This document shows positions 22,476 to 34,000 of a stretch of 64,000 nt of DNA, piece by piece. Positions within the stretch are counted from its first letter, which is position 1; every line of letters starts with the position of its first letter. The notes beneath the pieces are model-generated. The model saw only the letters and a list, made by a program, of their open reading frames with translations, made no database searches and was not told the origin of the DNA. The stretch is from positions 29,464,399 to 29,528,398 of the forward strand of contig OZ026841.1 of the NCBI GenBank assembly GCA_964023205.1. The letters are read 5' to 3'. The translations under genes were made by a program, and so were the position numbers. Source of the stretch: Lutraria lutraria (Eukaryota; Mollusca; Bivalvia; Venerida; Mactridae).

Positions 22476-22868
22476 GCTTTTTGAAAGTATAGAAATGAAA
22501 ATCATAGTAAAAGTCTAAGTGTCTTAATTTTTAAAGCTTTTGACATTCGCAAATTGCTTATGAATGTAATACTTGCGACTATTCATTGATTTATACATTA
22601 TATAGACTATTTCTTATAAATTACCACAGTGATGTTTGTAATTTGTTATCTTAATATTAATTTTATAAATGTACATGTATATATACATATATATATATTT
22701 GTCTTATTTATTTCAATTTGTTAAATGTTTTAAATGCTTGCATGCATTATTTATGGTCAAGTTTATAGTTGACATGTTTATTCATCCATTGATTGAAGTT
22801 TTAAACTTTGCATGATCATAGCATATGATATCAGAAACATTTTAAGCGAAAAAATGCGGGTCAATTAT

Positions 22869-22931
22869 CTAAACTGGTTCCCGTTCTATGTTGCAGTGCA
22901 CCACACACAAGTCAACAGGGAACCAGTTTAG
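22869..22931. mobile_element. Duplicated copy of the 62-bp micro-element
   Basis: 63 bp, the copy B counterpart of 20130-20191, with flanks TCAATTAT and TCAATGAT (one substitution since duplication). Confidence 0.85.
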
Positions 22932-23288
22932 TCAATGATCTCGTTTGTGAATTATCTACCCTTGAATTTGATTTTCTTATATCTTATCATGCATGAGTGA
23001 ATATAATATTATAAGATATTTAATTACAATAATGCCTATGTTTTCCAATTAAAAAACTATACAACTTCTCCATCACTGTTCTGTATAATTACCACAATAA
23101 CCATCTGAATGATATAACCTTTTATAAATAGAATGATGAAAGCTCAGTCTTTTTATCATCACGTCTTTGTATAATGCAAATTTGCACATGTACAGTACTT
23201 GTAACTTCTCTCTAGTCTAAGCATACAGAACACAGTACTAAAGATATAAGAATCATACCAAAGTATAGTGTGACTTTATTAACCTGTC

Positions 23289-23320
23289 CAGGGATGCTAT
23301 ATTGTAATATAGCATCCCTG
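23289..23320. mobile_element. 32-bp palindromic micro-element (copy B)
   Basis: Same as 20549-20580, flanked by ACCTGTC twice. Confidence 0.9.
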
Positions 23321-23376
23321 ACCTGTCAAAGCTGAATAATTACACGGTTGTTGTATGCGATTATTTTTAGCTTCGT

Positions 23377-23406
23377 CGGGGATGCTATTGTAATATAGCA
23401 TCCCTG
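23377..23406. mobile_element. 30-bp palindromic micro-element (copy B)
   Basis: Same as 20637-20666, with perfect 7-bp flanks GCTTCGT at 23370-23376 and 23407-23413. Confidence 0.9.
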
Positions 23407-24802
23407 GCTTCGTACCACAGTCGATAGTTTTCGTTTATTTTACCGTTATGAAATGTTCCAATCAATGTGTTGATGTAACGGTAAAACGAAAATTATCGTG
23501 TAACTTACGAAAGTAATCGAACCTCACCGAAGCTAAACATAGATGCAATCATTGACCGTGTAATTATGCAGGTTTGACAGTTTAATAAAATCGCACTATA
23601 CCAAAATTAAAATATTGAATACTGGAAGTGAGCTTTTAAATTTTCATAACCAAATATACATAGAAGTGGAATGGAGATAAATCAGAAAAAATATTTTCAG
23701 TATTTTTAATCAGGCACAGTTTTTCTCTCTTCTTACGTAAATATATTTTGTTTATATTTTCTGTGAAAATGAATGGGGCATGTTTGAATTCAGCAACACT
23801 GCTTGCATTGTTTAACTGTGGAATAAAATATAAGAGAACATAAGTTCTATCCACCAATGAAGTTTTATGTTGTTACCTATAGCTTTTATAGTTTTTGAGT
23901 TATGAGCTAAGTGTTTGCACAACACAGATGCATTTGCAGTGATTCTTCTAAAAACAGACAAGCTCAAAAATAAAATGTCAACAATATAGTTTATTGTTTC
24001 ATAATTTTATTTCATTCATTCATTAATAAATATTTGTAAATAAATATATTTATATCACAGATCAGTTTTGGATGAAAGTTTCACAAAATCAGCATATCAC
24101 AAAATGATGAAAATCTTACATCATCACACTGAATGTTATAGAACACATTGAATTAAATCTACATGCTTATTTAATAGTTTGTTGGCTTTAAGTTTTAACA
24201 GTGATAATGATTTTGAGAGATAATTTACATTACTTTTATTGTTTTTACAGAAATGGAATATATTATTTCTGTACACAATTTGATTATATTTTTGTATCAA
24301 GAGTATAATATCCAATGTACTTAATCAGGCATTAAACATGAATGATACTAAAGTCTGGACATACAACTGCAAAAATATCAGAAAACACTACACTTCAGGA
24401 CTGTAGAATTATTTCTTAAACATTTAATATAGGGTAGACTGTTAACTTTTTATGTTGAGTTTGTTAATAGATTTGCAAGATACATAATGTAGTCTAAGGA
24501 AGAAGACACTTGACAAAGGCAAAACTAAATCTTTCCGAGTTTGGTATAAAAATTTGGCTAGGACACAGAGTAAAAAGATTGGCCATAATGTAAAATAAAT
24601 AATAAAATAACAATTACCTAAACAAAGGATTAATGTTTTTCGATGTTCTACATGTTTAAATGGAGTCATTCATTAATCACAAACTTCAAAGCGTCCAAGG
24701 ATGTGCACTTGTTAAATTCAATGAAATTCACTAGACATAGAATGGCCTTTTTCATCTTTGAACATACATTTGTAGATCACTGTTACATTGACCATGGATG
24801 TT

Positions 24803-25089
24803 TTAGACTTGGGTCACCACAATATTAGGTAAACCATAGCATACAAAGTTGAACCAAGATCTTTGAATGTCAATATTATCCTTGTATTCTGTGACAGTGG
24901 TCGATGTTTTCTCACTACCCTGTGATCGGTCTGTAACTGAACCATTCTCTTGGTCTTCTTCCTGTTTTTCCTCAGTAACTTCAGCCTCAGCCTCTTGTTC
25001 ACCCTCCTCGGTTACAGGAATCTTTCTACGATATGGAGTAAACAATAGACGAACAGATTCTCCTGTTGTCAGCCCACCCTCTAATAGAT
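24803..25089 (-). CDS. CFAP46: CFAP46 window exon 37 (terminal exon, stop)
   Basis: 95 codons including TAA at 24803-24805. TGESVRLLFTPYRRKIPVTE, an acidic Glu/Gln insert (EEGEQEAEAEVTEEKQEED), then RSWFNFVCYGLPNIVVTQV. The hydrophobic YGLPN end is where the family normally terminates. No convincing polyadenylation signal could be chosen downstream. Confidence 0.93.
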
Positions 25090-28000
25090 CTGAAAAAATG
25101 ACATACAAATAATCATGAGATTTCTTTCAATCAAAGATAATTACAAATTGAAACCAATGAAGATGTGTATGGAACTAACGACCAACAACAGATGTGTTTT
25201 TCTAATTTATATCAACATAATTACAGTGAGGTGTAAGTCGAAAATTTTGAACCAATTTCAGATGAAATTCATAATGGAGTAATTGAGACAAACTTTGAGA
25301 CTGACTCTGAATGACTAGATGGACAGACTGAACAAAGATGTCAACAATATATGAGAAAATATTTTTAAACATATGGGATCAGAGATGTTTCAAGGGAATC
25401 TCCCTACCAAACTAGAGCATGTCATAGACTAATACCCCCATATGCCACCTTGACACAGATGTGTTGATATTATTTTTGCCACTTGCCACTAACAATAAAG
25501 AAAGTGGATTCCTTTCATTCAATGAACAACTGAGATGCAGCCTAGACAAAGCAAACTCAATATATGACCTTTGATTTTAAAATTTGACAATTGACCATGG
25601 AGGTAAAGCCTGGTTCTTAAGCACAACACACTGTCTCATGTAGGGGAACAATCATGCCAAGTTGTTTTGAAATCATTCAGTAAAGCTCTCAGAATGAAAT
25701 AGGATGCAACATGATGGAAAAGGACGGAACATGATATTTTACATATATTTCCAATATAGCCCCCATCACTGATATAGGATGGGGTTATAATATTTTATTT
25801 AATACATGAACATGTTATTTATCAAATTAAATCGCTTGTTACAGTGATAAGAAATCTACACCAAACTCTGGATACACGATCATGGTCCATTTTTTGGAAA
25901 ATTTTGTTTTATAAGTAGGATAAAGCTAGCTCACCTAAAATTAATTGTTATAAAGAGAGTTAAAGTCTTACAATTTTTTGAAACCCCATATTTGTAAACC
26001 ACATGTTAAAACCTAAAAACAGATACGGACATTCTTCCATTTGAAATGATTTGGCATAATGATATGCGGTAAGCTAGTTTCATGAAATATTCAATGAATG
26101 TAAAATCCGAAAAACAATACCTTTCATATTTGTTTTCAATTTATGAGAATTTTCTGCTAGTGTACAATGCCACTGATTTCCTAGGTAGCATTTTATTCCA
26201 GACAAACTTGACAGCATGGCTGATTCTACAGGTTTCTCTAAATGTAACACCTTAGAACTGAAAATAAAGAATTTAATGTAAATAGTAAACAGTTAATGCA
26301 AAACAAGACTTTGTTTATATTTAAATGCTGATGTATCATGCTATCAAGTGACGTCACAATGATATGATGGACCCATAATTGTGACCAAAACTCACCAAAA
26401 AACATGTCAAATCAAATAAACTTTATTTTGTTACAAATACATTTATCTTTTAACAGAGACAAAGAAAATATTATCAATGTCTCAGCTTTTAAGTTTTCAA
26501 ATTTTAATTATTGTGCTTCCACAGATCTTCTCTATTTTTGTAAGATATCAAGAGCATTACACTTACTGTGATTTTGTTAATGTAGTAAGAAGTCAGACCC
26601 TAAAGGTTATATTAAGGAGATTTCATTTAATATCATTTTTATAAAACCAATCCCTACCTCTTGAGAACATCAATCTTGGACTGTCTGGTGAAACTTTGTG
26701 TTGTTTGTGCCAAGTCCAATGAATACACAAGCATGCAGTCTAAAAATATATCATTAATAGACAAATAGGTGAATTAAACTGTCTGAATCTTTATTTTCCA
26801 ATAATCAGAGAATCCAAACTTTTAGGAGAGTACAAATAAGTATTGACCCACCTCCGTGGTCGAGCGGTCAAGGTCGCTAACTTCAAATCACTTTAACCTC
26901 TCACTGATAGAGGGTCGTGGGTTTGAGCCAAGCTACCGACCATATCTCTTTATGTTAAAAAGTAGGTAGTTGCTTACTGAGGATGGGAGCCTAGTACTGG
27001 TTCTTCCCAAGAAATGATGCTAAGGTGAACTGTCTGTCTCATATGACTCTTGACTGTTGAAAAGGGGCGTAAAACTTGATATAAACAAACAAGCAAACAA
27101 GTATCACCTAATCCTAATACACTGCAATCACATGTCTTTCTACCATGTGAAAAACACTGACCAACTCCAAATTTATTAATTCATGTTTTAGGTCTTAGGT
27201 CAGCAAAAATAATACAGTCTTAATGTGCAGAAGGCCAATGATGCAGAGGTGTGTCAGGTCTATATCATCAATATGAGGTAAAGAGGCTGTTTTTCACATA
27301 TAGTGGCAAGTATTAACAAGTGAACTTTAGCACAATGTCATGTTTGACTGTATTATAGAATTATTGACGCAGTGTATTTAGACTTAACAAATGGAAAGAA
27401 TTAAACATTGCTATTTTACCCCAATGTTCTCTTAAAACAACCTAATGTGTGATTAACACCACACTATGGATCATGTGAAGTATGTGTTCTCTAAACATGA
27501 TATGGTCTCCCAAGAAAGTTTTACTGTATAATAAAAAACAGTGAACACATGAAATCTACAAATATCTCAATTACCAACTACAGTTAGCAGCCACCTCTAA
27601 ATAGAGGCAACCCTGTGGATACAGGTCATTATTTTAAAACCTGTCTTTGATTATTTACAACAAAATGACCTCCAAATAAAGGTCACCTGTCAATTTACTT
27701 GTTCAATCCCAAGGGTGGCCTTTATTCACAGGTTTGACTGCGTATGTAGAAAGAATCACAGAGCGTGCATGATTCTACAACAATCAGACAAACCAATGAC
27801 TGGACTAACAAAATTGTTTACATTATCATAAAGCCAAGCTTACCTGGTATGTTGAGTGCCGACATTTTAGACGGAGGAATGTATGACAATAAACGTTCCA
27901 TACCATAGAAGATAAATGCACTGTTCTCTAAGAAATATACTTCCCATTCACCAACACTGGAAATAAAAAATTCAAATTAGTATTACATGCATGAAGGTAA

Positions 28001-31000
28001 CCGACATTAGACAAAATCTATACAACTTCTATAACCAACAGTTAATCTCATAATGACTTAAAATAACATCAGTAATTGTCAATTCTAAGTTCAATGTCAT
28101 ATGTCAAAATGTTTTACCTGACCATGCAGAGGAAGTGATCAGAAATCAATAGGACATTTGGAAGACGGGATGAACTAATTCATCGAGGTAACATGAGGCA
28201 AACTTTCCCATATACATTTTTGCCAGTCAAATTATTACAGCCTTGATGATTTTGTTTCAGAAGTCTAAAAGGCATTTTTTAAATTATGTATCGCTTATAG
28301 TCACCTTAGAATTAGAAGGGCCTATCTTGCTCTTTCATACTTGCCAGATAGGCCCTTTTGCAAAAAGGTACATTTATAGGTTATATAAGGTAGGGGTTTC
28401 ATCATACCAGTATTCCAGGACTGTAAACTTACCTTTTCACAAGGAGCTGGCAACATCTCCACATATGGAGAAAACTCAACATTTTTATCATATTTTCCTA
28501 GACCTGCCGCAACCAAAGATTTGAAAAATCTGGGTGAACACTTCATAATAAGATAAGCTAACATTTTATAAAAAAGTAAAACATTTGATTCAATATAATA
28601 TAAAGTGATGACAAATTAATCAAGTATACCTAGGAGCATGTTCATCTCCAGTAACACCAAGCCAACGTGGTGTAAATTGCTGTTCGTAGTCCTCCAGTAT
28701 CTTATTAAACACTTCTATTGGTTTGTTCTCCTCTGAAATGATCAAAGAAATCAGTAGTAAGATCCTATAATTATATTGTTTCAATCTGTAGATCTCCAGC
28801 TACATGTACCATGAAGCATATGTTCTTAATGAATTAGTGAATTAAATGCTTCCCAAAATATCATCAACAGTTACTAATCATTAGACAATCAATCCAAGAA
28901 AGGTCAGTCAGTCAGTCAGTCAGTCAGTCAGTCAGTCAGTCAGTCAGTCAGTCAGTCAGTCAGTCAGTCAGTCAGTCAGTCAGTCAGTCAGTCAGTCAGT
29001 CAGTCAGTCAGTCAGTCCGTCCGTCCGTCCGTCGATTGGTCTGTCCGTCATTCATTCAGTCAATCAATCATTAGATCATTCAATCAATCAGGAAGAATTT
29101 TTGTATTAAAGCAATAATATTAAGTCTGTGAAAAAGTGTTGAAAGATTGTCAGTAATCAAAAAGATATAATTTGAGGGTTCAGTGCAACAGTGTCGTAAC
29201 TCATATTGAAATCAGAACAAGTTACTACAGTGTTGGGCTGAACCCTCGAATATATAAAATGTATCACTAATTACAATTTATTAAACATTATTGTTAATAG
29301 ATTCAGACATAATAAAGGATAATTTACCTGTTTCTGCACAGTCTAGATGAGGATCCACAATAACTAACCACAGTTAAAGAAAATTTAAACAGAACAATAA
29401 AATTTTTACTAGTATCAGTAATATACATTTTCCCTCAGTGAGTTTGTCATCAACACTTTCTGAGTCTTGTTTTATTAATAGTATTGTATAAAAATGTTTG
29501 GCATGTCTAAAAAATTTATAGTAAATAAGAACGAAGGCAACTTTAGAAAGGGTGGGGCCTGTATTTATCCCCTGTTAATATGGTCAAATATATACATGTC
29601 AAATTCCACAAGTCTGTCCAAGGGATTTAATACATGTATATCGAGGGTTGAGCGCAACAGTGTTGTAACTCATATTGAAATAAGAACAAGTTATGACAGT
29701 TTTGCGCTTAGCCCTCGATATGTAGAATCAAAATGCTATTTAAGATAAAAATAATAATAATCATCTTGAATTTTACCTTATACTTCCAGAAAATGACAAA
29801 AGACAAACTTAATACAAATTTATGGTTTATTACACCATGGAAAACAGAATTCTGTGTACAACCCGAAGCTATACACAGAAAAGTATTCAAGAAGACTAAA
29901 AAGGATACACCTGAAGTTCATAGTATCTACAGGTACACTCCATCCAGCCAAAGGTCTATTCAGTGGTATCTAAAATAAGCAAAAATGAAACTAAAATACC
30001 AAGTACCAAAGTCATTATGAAAATTCAGAACAACATCAAGTTTATTTGCATTAAAAGTTATGATTTATAAGTTAATTTTACGGTGGCATAAGAGGACTAA
30101 TGAAATATTTTATTCATTACATGCACACTTGATAATAATTGACCAATGAAACTTGTCGTAATAGTTATGCGCACATAGCAGCTACATGTATCGCGTGCTA
30201 CACTTAGTAGCTATTGTATGCACATGTAATACATTGTAAAATATTTCCTATGTCCTCTTTATGCCACTGTATAGATTTAATCAAGATAGGTAGATAAGAT
30301 ACAGGAGAACCCAGCATTTATATCCCTACTCTATATTATTAGTTTTTTGCAGTTCTTTATCATGCCTGGTGTAAAGCATAAATACACAATACACCCTTTT
30401 TCATGTGCCAGTTGAGACGGGGACACTAATAATTGGTCACTGAGAAATTCAAAAGGAATAGTTGATGATCATCCCCACAACCTTTCATTCAGTAGTCCAG
30501 CATGTTACCAATCAACCATATTGAATTCACATACATGTAGTTTGTTATTGTTCAAATCTGTATTGACAATCAGTTGATTTTCTATGTATTTAATTGATAT
30601 TGAATTTTAATTAAGTGTGTGACTGATTAAGAACCAGCCAAAGATTCTCCTATACCGTATCTCCCTATCCCAGACCCCTCTCTCTGTCTTGGGCAACTCT
30701 GAAATGACCATGTCCAGGGATTATAAAACTCCAAATTGGTTGAAGTGTTTAAGATACATCCAAAATAATATCTTACAATTTTCGCCATCTTCTTGCTAGC
30801 ATCTCTTAATCCTGGAATTCTAGAGAATGGCTGATCACCTCCCTTGGACTTGGCCTTCTTTGCTGTTGCATCAGCAGTCTCTGTTAATAGAAATAATTAT
30901 TATTTAAAAGCAAATAAAAAAAAAATTATCATGTAGATGATTGCATTTCATGTAAAACATCTGATACTCTCTGATGCTTGACTTTTTGACTTCGAAACTT

Positions 31001-34000
31001 CAGATAAAGTCCTTTTGACAATCATTACACTGTCCTCAAAAGACTTATATAGTTTTTACCAATATTTTTCAAGATAATATCAGTACCAACTTTCAATACA
31101 TGAATCACTAATTGTAAAATATATATTAACATGCATGAATCTAATAATTCATAATTAATATTCATAGTTGATATTCATGATTAAAATAATTGTTCTACAA
31201 ACATTATACCCCCGTCACACCAGACTCGCATCCGTATTGCATCCTAAACTGTCAAACTGAGGAGAATGCCAATGGTCGCATTAAGAATGCCAATGGTCGC
31301 ATTAAGAATGCCAATGGTCGCATTGAGAATGCCAATGGTCGCATTGAGAATGCCAATGGTCGCATTAAGAATGCCAATGGTCGTATTAAGAATGCCAATG
31401 GTCGCATTGAGAATGCCAATGGTCGTATTAAGAATGCCAATGGTCGCATTGAGAATGCCAATGGTCGTATTAAGAATGCCAATGGTCGCATTAAGAATGC
31501 CAATGGTCGTATTAAGAATGCCAATGGTCGCATTGAGAATGCCAATGGTCGCATTAAGAATGCCAATGGTTGCATTAAGAATGCCAATGGGCGCATTGAG
31601 AATGCCAATGGTCGTATTAAGAATGCCAATGGTCGCATTAAGAATGCCAATGGTCGTATTAAGAATGCCAATGGTCGCATTAAGAATGCCAATGGTCGTA
31701 TTAAGAATGCCAATGGTCGTATTAAGAATGCCAATGGTCGCATTGAGAATGCCAATGGTCGCATTGAGAATGCCAATGATTTTTCTGTTGAGTCAGTACA
31801 CTGCTTCCCTATGGCATCCTTTGAGTTCCTACCATATTGTAATGGTAACTATGGTGACTTCAGTGTGATCACACAGCATCCTGAGTCAAGACGCCAAACC
31901 TTGGCGTTTACTTTGGACTTTGCGTCCTTCTCTTGTGTTCTCAATATGACCCCACAGCATACAAGGTGTCCCTGTCGCATCCTGGGCCACTGTAGGGATG
32001 CAGCAAGGATGCTAGTCCAGTGTGATAGGGGTATCAATTAATGTAAATATTGATATGAATAATGTCTTTTAAATGTATGTAAAGTACTGACAGAACAATC
32101 AAATGAATAAATCATATTAAATGGCTGGACTTTTTATACAGATACAAATTTGTAAAAAGATGATCCAAGAGCAGTCCACCAAATGCAACAAAAATATCTG
32201 ATTTCATAGCCGTAAATTTTATTGCTTTTCATGAACTTTTGAGAATCATTTTTGCTTGGTGCATGGATTGAGTTTTATTTGAAAACAAATTTCTATGACA
32301 GAAATACATCCTTTATCAAGTTTTTTATTTAGTGACTGAGATGGGGTATTTTGAAGTCAATTCTCAAAATTACTTATGGCCCTATACATCATTGGTGCTG
32401 CCCCTTATTTGACTTCATAAGGAAAGCAATTGCTTGAGTAATATAAAATGGGAAAAGAGTAAACAGTTGATACAGCCTGTACATTTACTACAGGAAAAGT
32501 TAATGCGGTAAACCACATACATGTACAAACAAAACAACATAGTAAGAATATTTATCAAGCTACAACAAAACTACAAGATCTACCACACATTTCTACTATG
32601 ATACAAATGCTACATTTTCAACTTAAACTTTGGCTAGTACATACTCATGATAATTCATTCAAAATCTATTTTAGATAACAAAATGCATTTTGATTCAAAA
32701 ATGCAGTCAAACCTTTGTTTGGAGGCCACTTTCAAATAAAGACTGTTCTGTGAATAAAGGTTGTTCTTTTTAAAAAACCCTCATTGATTATTTCGAACAA
32801 AATGACCTCCTTATAAAGGTCATCTGTCAATAAAGGCCATATTATGTCTTACACAAGGGTGGCTTTTGTCCACATGTTTGACTGTATATATGAATGAAGT
32901 TATATGTATAAGCACTGGCTCCTGTGTACCAATAAACAATAGTAAAAAAACACAGGCATTGATACACAAACACAGGATTCACATATTTGCCTATAGTATC
33001 AGCCTCTATCATTTTAATATCAGTGAAAATACATATTCATGTACTGTCTAACATGGGTGTATATTCATCTTTAGCTAGCGCTGTGTGCTTATAATGTATG
33101 CCACTAATCAGATACCCCTTTTCTCTCTAATCAAAGGTCTGCAATTGATTTTGATTTGATATTTTATCATGGAAATGCAGCCAATGCATTGGTTAGTTTT
33201 TTTACTTGTTTAGTTACAAGATTTTTCCCCCAGTATTTCATTGTATTGGATAATCAATACATCAATGCATTTTGTTTAGCAATAAAAATTCATGTTATTT
33301 ATCATACATGTAACATAGAACTATATTTGTTATGACACTCATGCACATTAAATGGTAGATATAAATGGACCAGTCAATGTTATACACAAAAAGGGGTCTC
33401 AGAGAACATACATTAGGGGCCAACATATAATCACATGCAGACTACAAAACTACTTCATCATACTAACCTTGACCTTCAGCTGTGTGGAATAATATGAAAA
33501 CATGCCATGAATTTATAATATACACATAATTCTAACTGCTATAGTGCGATTTTATTAAACTGTCAAACCTACATAATTATACGGTCAATGATTACATTTA
33601 TGTTAAGCTTCGGTGAGGTTCGATTACTTTCGTAAGTTATACGATAATTTTCGTTTAACTGTTATATCAACATATTGATTAGAACATTCCATAACCGTAA
33701 ATTAAACGAAAACTATCGACTGTAATTCGAAGCTTAAAATAATCACATCCAACCACCGTGTAATTATTCAGCTTTGACAGGTTAATAAAATCGCACTATA
33801 CTAATCAATAGGTGAAAAATAGGTGTTTGTGTCTAGTTACCCGACCTACTCAAATTTTCCGCTGCAACCCTGGACTTTTTATTCGGTCCGTTGAACAACA
33901 TCTGAACACCCATTTTCTCACCTTTTTATCTTGCCACATGCTTTCATCAGCCCCCAAAACAAACAGCCCCAAACTACTTATTCTATCTTTAATATAGGGC

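Larger units (their letters stand above)
23264..23600. mobile_element. Foldback MITE (copy B)
   Basis: Duplicate of 20524-20860, including both micro-palindromes. Confidence 0.85.
21663..24396. repeat. Tandem duplication, copy B
   Basis: Begins with the last codons of gene 1 and the same downstream sequence, but lacks the 872-bp element and has a single TTAA in its place. It ends about 400 bp from the CFAP46 stop codon. Confidence 0.9.

Noticed and set aside
28313..28357. Hairpin with arms AGGGCCTATCT as another micro-palindrome insertion
   Set aside because: 12-bp arms with a 19-nt spacer, but no matching flanking direct repeat could be found.
28322..28564. Minus-strand ORF of 80 codons between CFAP46 exons 33 and 34
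   Set aside because: Overlaps a family 2 SINE fragment, and adding it would break the 33-34 phase match.
29733..29978. Plus-strand 81-codon ORF
   Set aside because: It is antisense to CFAP46 exon 31, which is supported by splice sites and a conserved motif.
31190..32041. 283-codon ORF and its shadows over the 21-bp array
   Set aside because: The openness is a by-product of a 21-bp stop-free repeat inside a foldback element. No start context, splice structure or domain supports a gene, and the frame has no continuation in CFAP46.
33812..33997. 61-codon plus-strand ORF
   Set aside because: Between two MITEs in an intron; no coding features.
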